Assembly (NCBI GenBank): GCA_016776905.1
Contig: JADHSM010000001.1
Coordinates: 109,743 to 173,742, forward strand
Direction of reading: 5' to 3'
Length of the DNA: 64,000 bases
DNA from: Planctomycetota bacterium
GTDB taxonomy: Bacteria; Planctomycetota; UBA8108; UBA1146
In this document: positions 18,568-27,519 of the stretch, in pieces
Position numbering within the stretch: the stretch's first letter is position 1
Layout: every line of letters begins with the position of its first letter
Program-made: the position numbers and the translations under genes
Notes under the pieces: model-generated
The model's database searches: none
What the model saw: the letters and a program-made list of their open reading frames with translations, nothing else
Told to the model about the DNA's origin: nothing

Positions 18568-19479
18568 ATGTTTACCTCCAACAATTCTCTCGGCTTAACG
18601 TTGCGTTTTATTCCTGCCGGAGCAAAAGTTTGGCTCACTTCCATCATTGTTCTCATGTTCCTCGTCAGTCCCGGAATGGCTCAGAACAATCCTGAACTAG
18701 ACTGGAAGAAACCTGAGGGCCAAGCGATCTTTGATGAAGGCAAAACTTTTTACGATTCTAAAGAATATAAGAACGCTATAGATAAGTTTAAAGCGGCCAG
18801 AAAAATAGCGAAGAACAGAGCCACTCGAATGCACATCGACAATTGGTTGCTGGCGACGGAAGGCTCCAATGAATTGGATGCTTTACGAAAGCAGGCCGAA
18901 CAGGGAAAAGAATCTGCGGCTTATCGTATTGGAGCGAGAAATTATCCTCGCTTTGCCCAATCTCCAATCGGAAAGAACTACAAAAACTTTTTAACAGAGT
19001 TGGAGACGAAGCTTTTCGTTGTATTGGATGATTTTGAGAGAGTCTCGAAGAGATACTCTGAAAAATACGGCAAGAAATTCACGGACGAAGCTGAACGAGT
19101 TCAGCAAGGAAAGCGCGCTCTGGAATGGAGCGTCAGTTCCAAAGCGAATGAACTGAAGATTAAGACTCTCCCTCGAAGTTTGGAGGGATTCAAATCTCTT
19201 GTGCTGTACATGGACCTTCCCAAAGGAGGAAGTCCCTATCAGTTAGTCTTTGTTGTTCCTGGGAAAAGTGAAGAAGGCCTCGCCAAGGTGACCTCTGTAC
19301 AAAATGCTTATATGGCTCAAATGAAGGCTCATAGAGGTCTTAAAAGAATCGAAATCCCGCTGAAAAACTTTAAAGGGCAGGGAGACGTGGAATGGAGTCG
19401 CGTGAAGGATTTCAGAATCCAATTCCTTGGCGGCAAGAAGTTTACAGCATACGTCGATTTCGTCGCTTTGCAGAAGTAA
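18568..19479 (+). CDS. Exported protein with TPR-like region and C-terminal carbohydrate-binding-like domain
   Basis: A 303-residue protein. ATG 18568 has AAGAGG upstream and opens with a signal peptide whose hydrophobic core is about residues 20-36, ending in GMAQ. Residues 45-100 contain a TPR-like unit (FDEGKTFYDSKEYKNAIDKF). From about residue 180 a beta-rich domain ends in FRIQFLGGKKFTAYVDFVAL, recalling the galactose-binding/CIA30-like fold. No catalytic residues are evident. Its last 38 bases overlap the 3' end of the convergent DUF374 gene. Confidence 0.75.
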   Translation: MFTSNNSLGLTLRFIPAGAKVWLTSIIVLMFLVSPGMAQNNPELDWKKPEGQAIFDEGKTFYDSKEYKNAIDKFKAARKIAKNRATRMHIDNWLLATEGSNELDALRKQAEQGKESAAYRIGARNYPRFAQSPIGKNYKNFLTELETKLFVVLDDFERVSKRYSEKYGKKFTDEAERVQQGKRALEWSVSSKANELKIKTLPRSLEGFKSLVLYMDLPKGGSPYQLVFVVPGKSEEGLAKVTSVQNAYMAQMKAHRGLKRIEIPLKNFKGQGDVEWSRVKDFRIQFLGGKKFTAYVDFVALQK

Positions 19480-20224
19480 GTCCAGAGTCGCCGAGAGGGG
19501 AGGAGCCTGCTCCTTCCCGCCATAGTTTTTCAAAGTTTTGTGACGCGAGCTCTGTCGCTTGGTTCAAAGAGTCTTGGAGTTCTAGAGTACGATTTGAATC
19601 GTCAGCTCTACGAGATCCCGGGAGAACCGGAGGGGCGACGACGATCACCGCACGTGTTCCCGGGTACGGAAGAATCATTCGATCCCAAGTGCCTAAGCGG
19701 CAGTATTTTTCAGCAGCAAATCCAAGTGGAATCATGGGGACGCCCAGTCTTCGTGAAAGTGCTGCGGCTCCTTCCTTTGCTTCTTGAGGGGGGCCTTTCG
19801 GTCCGTCCACAGAGATCACCGGAGAAAGTCCCGTTTGAGCCAGTGTTTGCAGTCTCTGGAATCCTCTTAATCCTCCTCTGGAACTGGATCCGTGACACAC
19901 CTGAACTCCTAGGTGTCGTAATGCCGATCCTAGTCTTGCACCGTCGTGGTGCTGACTGGTGAGGGCACAAAATCCATTTTGCTTCAGGGTGAAACTCAGG
20001 GGGAAGACCCACTCATGCCAAAAGGTGACGACAAGGTTACCGTGATTTTGTAAGCCTGAGATAGCGTGATCATATCCCGACCATCTGAGGTCGACCGAGG
20101 ACATCAACGATTCGATGATTCTCGCGACAATCCTTCCCGAGAAGGGGTAAGGATTTTCAGATTCGTGTGAAGGGGTTTCAATCGTCATATCTGTAGCATC
20201 GCTTGCAATAGGGGGAGGGGTCAA
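19442..20224 (-). CDS. DUF374 lysophospholipid acyltransferase-like protein
   Basis: A 260-residue protein of the DUF374/LPLAT group. The active-site-like WHEW, the HGSSSRGG loop, DGPKGP and an IPLGFAAEKYCRLGTWDR-like segment are all present. Family members are linked to lipid A or Kdo-lipid acylation. The TTG start at 20224 overlaps the preceding gene's stop (TTGA); an ATG at 20188 is an alternative. The neighbour is a heptosyltransferase, supporting an envelope role. Confidence 0.82.
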   Translation of the reverse strand: MTPPPIASDATDMTIETPSHESENPYPFSGRIVARIIESLMSSVDLRWSGYDHAISGLQNHGNLVVTFWHEWVFPLSFTLKQNGFCALTSQHHDGARLGSALRHLGVQVCHGSSSRGGLRGFQRLQTLAQTGLSPVISVDGPKGPPQEAKEGAAALSRRLGVPMIPLGFAAEKYCRLGTWDRMILPYPGTRAVIVVAPPVLPGSRRADDSNRTLELQDSLNQATELASQNFEKLWREGAGSSPLGDSGLTSAKRRNRRML

Positions 20225-21297
20225 CCTGTAGATTCTTTTCCAGCGAGAGAATCACGGTTGATTTTTTCTAATACGTCGAAGACTCGATCGACGCTGATAG
20301 AAGCCATGCAATAGGAATGATCACACCTTCGCAATAAACAGGGGGAACAAGGAATTTCTGCAGCTAGAGATATGGCACTTGGGCCATAAGGGCCATGCAC
20401 TGAAGGATCCTTGGGCCCATAAAGACCGACTGAGGAGACTCCCAAAATTGCGGAGAGATGAATGACACCTGTATCTGCTGCCACGACTGCTCGACATTCA
20501 GAAATCATTCGACCCAAGTCTGCGGTACTTTTTGTGGGCGGGGCTGCGATGACCTCTGGCGGAGTGGCTTTCAGAAGCTGAGATACGGCCTTTGCATCTG
20601 AAGGCCCTCCTGAAATCCAGACGACGTGTCCCCGGTCTGAAAGACGAGTCGCCAATTGTATCCACTTAGAAATGGGCCACTCTTTGAATCGGCCAAATGC
20701 ACTGACAAAGGGGTGGAGTAAAATTGGGGCGTTAAAGGCAGCGTTTCGATTCGGAATATCTGAACCCATTTCGCCGACAGGGGTCTCTCCCGAATAACCG
20801 AGTTGTCGCACGAGGTGCATGGCTCTCTCTACACGATGTACTCGTCCCGCAGGACGAGAGGGTCGATAACCTGACCACCAGCGAGGAAGTTCACCTCCAT
20901 CCTCTGGATGAAGTTGCAGTGTACGCCTATGCCGAGTGAGGGATCGAATCCACGCGGATCGAAGATTGGATTGCCAGTCGATGATCAGGTCGTAGTAATC
21001 TTGGAATATCTCCTGTCTGAAATATTCCAGTTTTTCTCGAGCTTCACCCCGGGTTTCAGGAGATTTCCACCCATTTCGAATCTCCGACCTCGGGAAGCAA
21101 ATCACTCGATCGAGCCGGGGGTGATTTGCCAAGAGGGGGTATGAGAGTGATTCTGTTACTGCATCGATACGGGCAGCAGGATACAGCCTTCCTAGCGCTT
21201 CCAGAGCGGGAAGGACCTGGATCACGTCTCCAAGGGCACTGAGCCGGATGACGAGGATCCGCTGCGGTGATAGGGGTTCACTGGGAAGTCTTCTCAC
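20221..21297 (-). CDS. Glycosyltransferase family 9 (heptosyltransferase)
   Basis: A 358-residue GT9 enzyme transferring heptose-type sugars to the LPS core. The N-terminal RILVIRLSALGDVIQVLPAL is diagnostic of the family, and the C-terminal half carries the nucleotide-sugar region with AADTGVIHLSAILGVSSVGLYGP and a Cys-rich end (CSPCLLRRCDHSYC). The start is GTG 21297 without a clear ribosome site. The call is closer to heptosyltransferase I/III than to WaaF, but the exact step is uncertain. Confidence 0.87.
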   Translation of the reverse strand: MRRLPSEPLSPQRILVIRLSALGDVIQVLPALEALGRLYPAARIDAVTESLSYPLLANHPRLDRVICFPRSEIRNGWKSPETRGEAREKLEYFRQEIFQDYYDLIIDWQSNLRSAWIRSLTRHRRTLQLHPEDGGELPRWWSGYRPSRPAGRVHRVERAMHLVRQLGYSGETPVGEMGSDIPNRNAAFNAPILLHPFVSAFGRFKEWPISKWIQLATRLSDRGHVVWISGGPSDAKAVSQLLKATPPEVIAAPPTKSTADLGRMISECRAVVAADTGVIHLSAILGVSSVGLYGPKDPSVHGPYGPSAISLAAEIPCSPCLLRRCDHSYCMASISVDRVFDVLEKINRDSLAGKESTG

Positions 21298-21387
21298 GTG
21301 GGGTAGAATGACGGGTGTCAGGGGTAAAGGGAACCCGATTCCGCGGGGGAATTTTATCCATCATCTGAACTGTCGAGGAGGCGTCCT

Positions 21388-22512
21388 TTGAGTGTCTTGT
21401 TAGGGCTGGAACTTTCCGGAGATACCATCACGTTGATGGCGGTAGACCGGAAGGGAACGAGATTGTCAGTAGTTCAAGAGGCGGTTTCCGTTCCTTTTAT
21501 AGAGGATTGGAAGGTGCATCCCGATGAAAGGGTGCGTTCGGTCCGAGCTCTACTCCAACATGCATTGGAAGAAGGCAAGATTCGTCCGGGGTCTATTGCT
21601 GCCATCGGTATAGCAAGTACTCCGGGACTTGTCTTGGTCGATGCGGAAATGGAGCCTGTTCCTCCTCGGGCTATCGGTTGGAGTGAGGAGGAGCCACCCA
21701 TTCCAGAGTTGCATGAAAGAATCCCTGCCACCCTCTCCAAATTTCCAGGGCTGACACGCAGCCTCGTCGCAGTGTTGGATATCAAGGATTGGTTGAGGTA
21801 TCGCTGGACCGGTGCGTTGGCGACGTCCTCGCAGTTCGCTTGGGAGTCTGGACTGACTCCTGGGTCTCACTCTCCAGAACGTTGGGATCCAGCATGCGTC
21901 GATGCGGTGGGTTTGAATTCTGGCCAGTTGCCACCCGTGATGCCAGGACACCAGCGCGTAGGGATATTGCAGGAAGAGATGGTTCGAGAGACAGGCCTTC
22001 CTCGGGGAACCTGGTTCATGGCCGGAACAGTTCCTCGTGCAGCTCGACTCTGGATGGCGTGTGAACCCAAGAGTGGACAGCGCATCATTCTCCTTGAAAA
22101 AGATAATGTCACCGCGTGGCGAGTGACGGATGCTAAAGAAGTCTCACCCGACGACAGGAACGCGATTCCTGCACCCTTGGGTGATCACTGGTACGTTCAA
22201 GAAAAAGGTGAGATGGAGGATCCCCGACAAGGGGGATCCGTCGATGTGTCAGCCATTTACGATTCAGCAGGAGATGCGGGCTCTGGTGAATGGGCCGCCC
22301 CCGCTGAAGACATTCGTTTGTCTGCCGATTTTGGAAAACCCTCGAGAGGTCCAGCCTTGCTCGCAGGGGTGGGTCTGGGTTGGTATCGAGACATGAAGCC
22401 GTTTTGGCGCAAGCGTTGTGCTCTTCAAACTTTGGCGCAATGGATGGAATCCGCCTCCTCGAAAACCTCGACTGAGGATCCCATGAGTCCAGGATCAGGA
22501 GCGCCCCAATGA
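21388..22512 (+). CDS. FGGY carbohydrate kinase-like protein, probable pseudokinase
   Basis: A 374-residue protein resembling the N-terminal half of FGGY sugar kinases: an actin-fold start (LLGLELSGDTITLMAVDRKG), AIGIAST, DWLRYRWTG, WESGLTP and a GTWFMAGTVPRAA stretch. In active kinases that last segment contains GDNAA with the catalytic Asp, then SLGTSG; here it is GTVPRAA, then LLEKDN. The protein is also well short of about 490 residues and lacks a normal C-terminal ATPase half. Enzyme activity is therefore unlikely (inference). The start is TTG with GAGGAGG eight bases upstream. It overlaps the next gene by four bases. Confidence 0.7.
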   Translation: MSVLLGLELSGDTITLMAVDRKGTRLSVVQEAVSVPFIEDWKVHPDERVRSVRALLQHALEEGKIRPGSIAAIGIASTPGLVLVDAEMEPVPPRAIGWSEEEPPIPELHERIPATLSKFPGLTRSLVAVLDIKDWLRYRWTGALATSSQFAWESGLTPGSHSPERWDPACVDAVGLNSGQLPPVMPGHQRVGILQEEMVRETGLPRGTWFMAGTVPRAARLWMACEPKSGQRIILLEKDNVTAWRVTDAKEVSPDDRNAIPAPLGDHWYVQEKGEMEDPRQGGSVDVSAIYDSAGDAGSGEWAAPAEDIRLSADFGKPSRGPALLAGVGLGWYRDMKPFWRKRCALQTLAQWMESASSKTSTEDPMSPGSGAPQ

Positions 22513-23528
22513 AATCGGCTCTGACCCTCAAAGAACAATTGCAAGATAGGTTCAGGGGAGTCTTTTTGGGGGCCGCCGTAGGAAGTGCTTTGGGGTTCCC
22601 AAATGCAGGATCTTCAAGAACCTTCATGCGAGCACTGGGAAACGAAGCGATGGAGGGTTACCTCAGGCATCGCAGTGGATATTTCCCCGAAGGTCAGCAC
22701 GGAGCTTCTGTTCAGTTGCTCTCGTTAGCTACGCGAGCCGTCACGCGAACCGGTGAGATCAATAGTATGGAAATCGTCGATGAATGGGTTCCCCTTTGGA
22801 GGGAAAATCGAATCATCGAACGTCTCCCGGAAGTGGACAGTGCGATGTCGCGCTGGCTACGTCAGGGAAACACCGCACGTGGTTGTGCATGTGCACCCGG
22901 CGAAGACGGAGCTGCCGCTATTCTATGCGGCGTCTTATCCGGTCTCTGGAGTCATGACACTCCAGATCAAATCATGGAAAACACAGAAATTCTCACCAGC
23001 ATCACGCACGAAGATTCCACAGTAAGAGCTGTGAATGCTGCGCTTGCCACCATCATTGCTCATTGTTTGACTCACCATGACATCGTATTGGGAGTTGTGA
23101 TCGATGCTGCCGCAGAGGCAGCCGGCAAAATAGACGGCACTGTTTCTGAAGCGTTGCAGAAAATCCCATCCATGTTGACTCGCAATGAAGATGAAGCCTT
23201 TCTAGAGTTGGCTCACTCTTCAGATGACAGTCATCAAGTCGAGAGGGTAGGGGTCGAAGATCGTTGCCTTCCTGTCTTTTTGATTGCTGTTCATTCGTGG
23301 CTGAGAGATCCGGTTAATCCCAACTCGGTGATTCGGTCATGTCTCCAATCCGGTGGAGCTGTTCAATTGACAGCAGCCATAGGTGGCGCGTTGGTCGGGG
23401 CCTGTTGCGGAGAAGCAGGGCTTCCTGCCCGATTGGTCAATGGGCTTCTCGAGGTGGATGAACTCCGCAAGGATGCTGATCAGCTTTATGATCGTCAGCA
23501 GTTGGAACGTAGAAGAAGAAGCATTTAG
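22509..23528 (+). CDS. ADP-ribosylglycohydrolase-fold protein lacking metal ligands
   Basis: A 339-residue protein of the ADP-ribosyl-glycohydrolase (DraG/ARH) fold. It keeps the N-terminal RFRGVFLGAAVGSALG, a central THED and the C-terminal GGAVQLTAAIGGALVGACCG. The magnesium ligands are missing: the TDDT-type motif is replaced by HGASVQL, and the usual GGDTDT is GGAVQL. A binding or regulatory role is more likely than hydrolysis. The ATGA overlap with the FGGY-like gene suggests the two products act together. Confidence 0.75.
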   Translation: MKSALTLKEQLQDRFRGVFLGAAVGSALGFPNAGSSRTFMRALGNEAMEGYLRHRSGYFPEGQHGASVQLLSLATRAVTRTGEINSMEIVDEWVPLWRENRIIERLPEVDSAMSRWLRQGNTARGCACAPGEDGAAAILCGVLSGLWSHDTPDQIMENTEILTSITHEDSTVRAVNAALATIIAHCLTHHDIVLGVVIDAAAEAAGKIDGTVSEALQKIPSMLTRNEDEAFLELAHSSDDSHQVERVGVEDRCLPVFLIAVHSWLRDPVNPNSVIRSCLQSGGAVQLTAAIGGALVGACCGEAGLPARLVNGLLEVDELRKDADQLYDRQQLERRRRSI

Positions 23529-23631
23529 GTTATTATTTAGAAGAGTGTGGGGTTGGCTGTCAGGCCAACAACCGGGTATTCTCGGAAGTCCCACAAGTCA
23601 ACACGTCGCAGGCGTGCAAAAGGAGATCACA

Positions 23632-23862
23632 TTGGCTGAAGACATGAGATTGTTCGGCGAAGTGGCCTTTGAACTACAATACATCACGACTTCCCAACTC
23701 TATGAAGGTCTGGCAATCCAGGCGCGCGATGAAGCCCGTGGCGCCGATCATAGATTTTTGGGACAGATCTTGATGGATCTGGGGCATTTAAAAGAAAAAC
23801 AGGTCCTCGAAGTCCTTCGTATTCTGCACGACAGGCCCCGGCAGGGTGTCGAGGAGAAGTAA
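23632..23862 (+). CDS. Small MshEN/GspE-N-like domain protein
   Basis: A 76-residue protein starting at TTG 23632, with GGAG six bases before it. It resembles the N-terminal domain of type II/IV secretion ATPases: FGEVAFELQYITTSQLYEGL, then FLGQILMDLGHLKEKQVLEVLR, the repeated LGxILxxxGxL pattern. No ATPase domain is attached. The same kind of domain opens the PilT-type protein at 27520-28887. Such domains can bind cyclic di-GMP in MshE, but the binding residues cannot be confirmed here. It overlaps the lpxK start. Confidence 0.7.
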   Translation: MAEDMRLFGEVAFELQYITTSQLYEGLAIQARDEARGADHRFLGQILMDLGHLKEKQVLEVLRILHDRPRQGVEEK

Positions 23863-24898
23863 CCTGTCTTCTGAGAATCCCATTCCATCTCTCCCTTCTC
23901 CCATTCTGGCATGGCTCGAGAAAGCCTGGAGAGTGGGTGCCTCCCTCGGAGAGTGGCGTCATCAACGACAAGTTCTCCGTGGGATCTGGCCTCTCAAGCT
24001 CTCGGTTCCGGTGATCAGCATCGGTAATCTCACCGTCGGTGGTACAGGGAAAACTCCAACAACAGTGAGTCTTGCGCGTGCATGGCAGAAACGTGGTGGG
24101 CACCCTGGAATACTGAGTAGAGGTTACAAGGGGGGAGCGGATGGGAATGATGAATACCACATGCTCAAAGAGCAGCTTCCGGACGTTCCTCATCTGCAAA
24201 ATCCGCAACGTCACAAGGCCGGCGAACAATTGTTGAAGGCATACCCCGAGGTGGATCTTCTATTTTTAGATGATGGGTTTCAGCATCGACGCCTTTATCG
24301 AGACTTGGACGTGGTTCTTTGTGATGCCAAGGATCCCTTTGGCGGAGGTTATTGTCTTCCGAGGGGGCGGTTACGTGAACCTGTGACGGCTCTCGCGAGA
24401 GCGCAACATATTTTGCTCACTCGATCTGAGCGCTGTACTGAAATTGAATTGAAAAATGTACGGGGCTTTTTTAGACAGATGTTTCCAACGATCCCTGTCA
24501 GTTTGGCCCGTACTGAAGTTGTTGGTTTGCAAAAGTTATCGGGAGAAAAACTCGATCAATATCCAGAGGGTCAGTTTCTCCCATTCAGTGCGATTGGCGA
24601 TCCTTCAGGATTCCAGCATTCTCTGAAGAGTCATGGGATTCAAATCCATCCGAGTATTTGTTTCAGAGATCATCACTCTTTTCGATCCACGGATCTGGCC
24701 ACTCTGGAGAGAAAATCGACGGAGTTGGGGGCTGCGGGACTGATATGCACCTTAAAGGATGCTGTCAAAATCAGGGAGATGACCCTGCCTGCGGGACTTC
24801 AAAATCGGGTTTATGTTCTCGAAATCCGTCAGAATATCGATTCAACGGAACTCCTTGAGGGATTCCGCCCAGGAACACCTCGGGGAGAGGTGAACTGA
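23846..24898 (+). CDS. lpxK: Tetraacyldisaccharide 4'-kinase
   Basis: A 350-residue inner-membrane kinase that phosphorylates the lipid A precursor disaccharide. The P-loop is in GNLTVGGTGKTPTT near residue 60, followed by LSRGYKGG and DDGFQHRRLYRDLDVVL, all typical of LpxK. The annotated start is GTG 23846 inside the preceding gene; a CTG at 23866 with GAGGAG upstream is an alternative, so the first few residues are uncertain. It implies the cell makes lipid A. Confidence 0.92.
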   Translation: MSRRSNLSSENPIPSLPSPILAWLEKAWRVGASLGEWRHQRQVLRGIWPLKLSVPVISIGNLTVGGTGKTPTTVSLARAWQKRGGHPGILSRGYKGGADGNDEYHMLKEQLPDVPHLQNPQRHKAGEQLLKAYPEVDLLFLDDGFQHRRLYRDLDVVLCDAKDPFGGGYCLPRGRLREPVTALARAQHILLTRSERCTEIELKNVRGFFRQMFPTIPVSLARTEVVGLQKLSGEKLDQYPEGQFLPFSAIGDPSGFQHSLKSHGIQIHPSICFRDHHSFRSTDLATLERKSTELGAAGLICTLKDAVKIREMTLPAGLQNRVYVLEIRQNIDSTELLEGFRPGTPRGEVN

Positions 24899-24942
24899 AC
24901 CGGCCTCTCTGATAGCATCCCCGCTAGTGAAGAGGAGATCTC

Positions 24943-25887
24943 ATGAACAATAAAGAGAAGTGGCAACCCCTCGATCTAGATGGAGTTCATTCCACTCCCA
25001 TCGCTGATCGCAAGAACATCGTTCGAAGAGATCAGTTCAAGGATCTCTGCGATCCTTCGGCGTCCTTCTCGGAGTGGCTCTCATCCCTGCCGGACATTCT
25101 CGCTGCGGGCGAGCTGAGAGCCGCAGCTGAAGCCGTCGCTCTCTCACATGAGGCGAAGGCACCCGTCATCGCTGCTCTCGGGGGGCATGTTGTCAAGGTC
25201 GGTATGGGACCGGTGATGATTGATTTGATGGAACGTGGTCTCATTCAGGCATTGGCCATGAACGGTGCCACGGCTATTCACGATCTTGAACTGGCTATGA
25301 TTGGCGAAACTTCAGAGGATGTTGCGACGCATATTGCGGATGGTTCCTTTGGAATGTCGCGGGAAACCGCAGAGTCCTTTCGTCAAGGAGCTGAACGAGG
25401 TGCAAAAGGAATCGGACTGGGAGCGGGTCTAGGGAGCTGGATCCTCGAGGAAAAGATGCCTCATGCTGAAATCTCAATGCTGGCTTGTGCCAGGCGGTTG
25501 GGTATCCCAGCGACAGTGCATGTCGCTTTCGGAACTGACATCGTTCATATGCATCCGGGTGTCGCTGGAGGAGAGATGGGTGAGGCCACGTCCATCGACT
25601 TCCGACTTTTGGCTGCCGTTGTGCATGATTTGGAAAATGGGTGTTGGCTGAATATTGGTTCCGCTGTGGTGATGCCTGAGGTTTTTCTCAAGGTGGTCAA
25701 CATTGCCCGAAATCTGGGGCAGAAACTTGAGGGTATCACTGCGATCAATTTCGATATGATTCCTCATTACAGAACCAGTCGAAATGTCCTCCAAAGACCT
25801 GTGGAGAGAGGCATTTCTCTGATTGGACATCATGAGATTAATCTGCCCCTATTCAGAATGGCATTGCTTCAAAGAGTGGAGAAATAG
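24943..25887 (+). CDS. Deoxyhypusine-synthase-like protein
   Basis: A 314-residue protein of the deoxyhypusine synthase fold with the NAD-binding segments AALGGHVVKVGMGPVMIDL and NGATAIHDLELAMIGETSEDV. True deoxyhypusine synthase modifies eIF5A, which bacteria lack. Its catalytic lysine near the C-terminus seems absent here: between about residue 262 and the terminal Lys there is none. The homologous bacterial group has no settled function; homospermidine-synthase-like chemistry is one possibility. GAGGAG precedes ATG 24943. It sits between lpxK and hldE. Confidence 0.8.
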   Translation: MNNKEKWQPLDLDGVHSTPIADRKNIVRRDQFKDLCDPSASFSEWLSSLPDILAAGELRAAAEAVALSHEAKAPVIAALGGHVVKVGMGPVMIDLMERGLIQALAMNGATAIHDLELAMIGETSEDVATHIADGSFGMSRETAESFRQGAERGAKGIGLGAGLGSWILEEKMPHAEISMLACARRLGIPATVHVAFGTDIVHMHPGVAGGEMGEATSIDFRLLAAVVHDLENGCWLNIGSAVVMPEVFLKVVNIARNLGQKLEGITAINFDMIPHYRTSRNVLQRPVERGISLIGHHEINLPLFRMALLQRVEK

Positions 25888-25889
25888 TG

Positions 25890-27398
25890 ATGATTCCTGA
25901 ACTGGAAGATCTATCCCTAGACGAGCCGATTCTCATCATTGGCGATTTGATGCTGGATGAGTACTTCCTAGGAGATGTCGAACGGATTTCTCCTGAGGCT
26001 CCGGTGCCTGTTGTTCGAGCACAGCAACATGAACGTCGTGTAGGAGGAGCGGGAAGTGTCGTGGCCAATCTTTCTGCACTTGGAATTCCTACAAAAGTCT
26101 TAGGCCTTGTCGGAAGAGACGAAGCGGGAGATCACATCGTATCCGCACTCTCTCAATTGGGGGCTGACGTCGAAGAAGTCGTGACTTCTGACCAAAGGCC
26201 GACCAGTTGTAAGACTCGGATTCTTGCCGGTGTCCAACAAGCGGGGAGAGGACAGCAGCAAATTCTCCGACTCGATCGTGAGGAAGTTCAAGAAATCTCT
26301 GTCGAAGAGACACTCGCTTGTCGATCTGCATTGAGTCGTATCTTTGCAGGACCACTCTCCATGATTCTTGTTTCAGATTATGAAAAAGGTCTGCTCTCCG
26401 AGGATCTGATTCAGTTCGTGATTACAGAAGCGAAGCAACGTGGGATTCCTGTTCTCGTCGATCCGGGGAGATCAGGGCAATGGAGCAAATTTACTGGGGC
26501 AACTCTGATTTGCCCGAATCGGTTCGAAACTTCAGCAGCCACCGGTATGGAAGTGGGGGCTGAAGTTCCTGAGCATGCCCAGGCCGCAGAGTCTTTGATC
26601 GATCGTTTAAAACTAGAGCATTGTATTTTGACATTGGATAGAGACGGGATAACGAGAGTCTCCAAAGGAGGCGAATTACGGCGTCACCCCACTCGTGTTC
26701 AGGCCGTGACCGATGTGGCTGGAGCAGGAGATATGGTTTTGTCTCTACTCGGAGTGGCATTGGCTTCTGGCTGGTCGATGGATGAAGCGTGTCAACTCTC
26801 CAATCTGGGTGCGGGCCTAGAGATTCAAAAGGTGGGGGTCCAGCCCGTGGAGAGATGGGAATTGTCGGCTGCGAGAGATGCACACTGTGGGATTCAGCCA
26901 GATTCGGCTCGTTCAGCATCGGAAATGGTCCGGATCGTAGAGAATTATCGAACAGCTGAGCAGAAGGTGGTTTTCACCAACGGTTGTTTTGATCTCCTCC
27001 ATTCGGGTCATCTTCAGCTTTTAGAAGCAGCAAGGGCATTTGGCGATGCTCTAGTGATCGGTTTGAATTCTGACGCTTCAGTGACTCGTTTGAAGGGAGC
27101 GGAGAGACCTATTCTTCCCGCTTCTGAGCGAGCCCGGTTATTAGGGGCTCTGTCATGTGTAGATCACGTGGTGATCTTCGAGGAGGACACTCCTGAGCAG
27201 TTGATAGACGCTCTGCTTCCAGACGTCCTCGTCAAGGGAGCGGATTATGCTATTGAAGAGGTCGTGGGCAGAGAAGCGGTTGAGGCTGCGGGTGGAAGGG
27301 TCGAAACAGTGACTCTCAGACCCGGTTTCTCGACCACGGGTTTGATCGAGCAAATCCGAAGTGGGACTCGATCTTGCCCCCAGACCCCTGAAGGCTAG
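25890..27398 (+). CDS. hldE: Bifunctional heptose-7-phosphate kinase / heptose-1-phosphate adenylyltransferase
   Basis: A 502-residue fusion enzyme making ADP-heptose for the LPS core. The N-terminal PfkB-type kinase domain (about residues 1-320) has GDLMLDEYFLGDVERISPEAP and the anion-hole DVAGAGD. The C-terminal nucleotidyltransferase domain starts at VFTNGCFDLLHSGH. ATG 25890 with GGAG eight bases upstream is preferred to an overlapping GTG at 25887. Products feed the heptosyltransferases at 20221-21297 and 29964-31004. Confidence 0.94.
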   Translation: MIPELEDLSLDEPILIIGDLMLDEYFLGDVERISPEAPVPVVRAQQHERRVGGAGSVVANLSALGIPTKVLGLVGRDEAGDHIVSALSQLGADVEEVVTSDQRPTSCKTRILAGVQQAGRGQQQILRLDREEVQEISVEETLACRSALSRIFAGPLSMILVSDYEKGLLSEDLIQFVITEAKQRGIPVLVDPGRSGQWSKFTGATLICPNRFETSAATGMEVGAEVPEHAQAAESLIDRLKLEHCILTLDRDGITRVSKGGELRRHPTRVQAVTDVAGAGDMVLSLLGVALASGWSMDEACQLSNLGAGLEIQKVGVQPVERWELSAARDAHCGIQPDSARSASEMVRIVENYRTAEQKVVFTNGCFDLLHSGHLQLLEAARAFGDALVIGLNSDASVTRLKGAERPILPASERARLLGALSCVDHVVIFEEDTPEQLIDALLPDVLVKGADYAIEEVVGREAVEAAGGRVETVTLRPGFSTTGLIEQIRSGTRSCPQTPEG

Positions 27399-27416
27399 GA
27401 TACGGGTTGTCCTGTC

Positions 27417-27440
27417 AAAGGTGTGTCCCACCTTTTCCTT
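27417..27440 (+). terminator. Rho-independent terminator of hldE
   Basis: A perfect 7-bp stem (AAAGGTG, 5-base loop, CACCTTT) followed by TCCTT, starting 19 bases past the hldE stop. It likely separates the LPS transcript from the PilT-type genes. Confidence 0.65.
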
Positions 27441-27519
27441 GGATAGCCCAATGTCGTCAGGTGTTTTTCAATCCTGAGGACCAGTCCTCTACCCGAAGCC
27501 CAAACCACGGGGAGTATAC

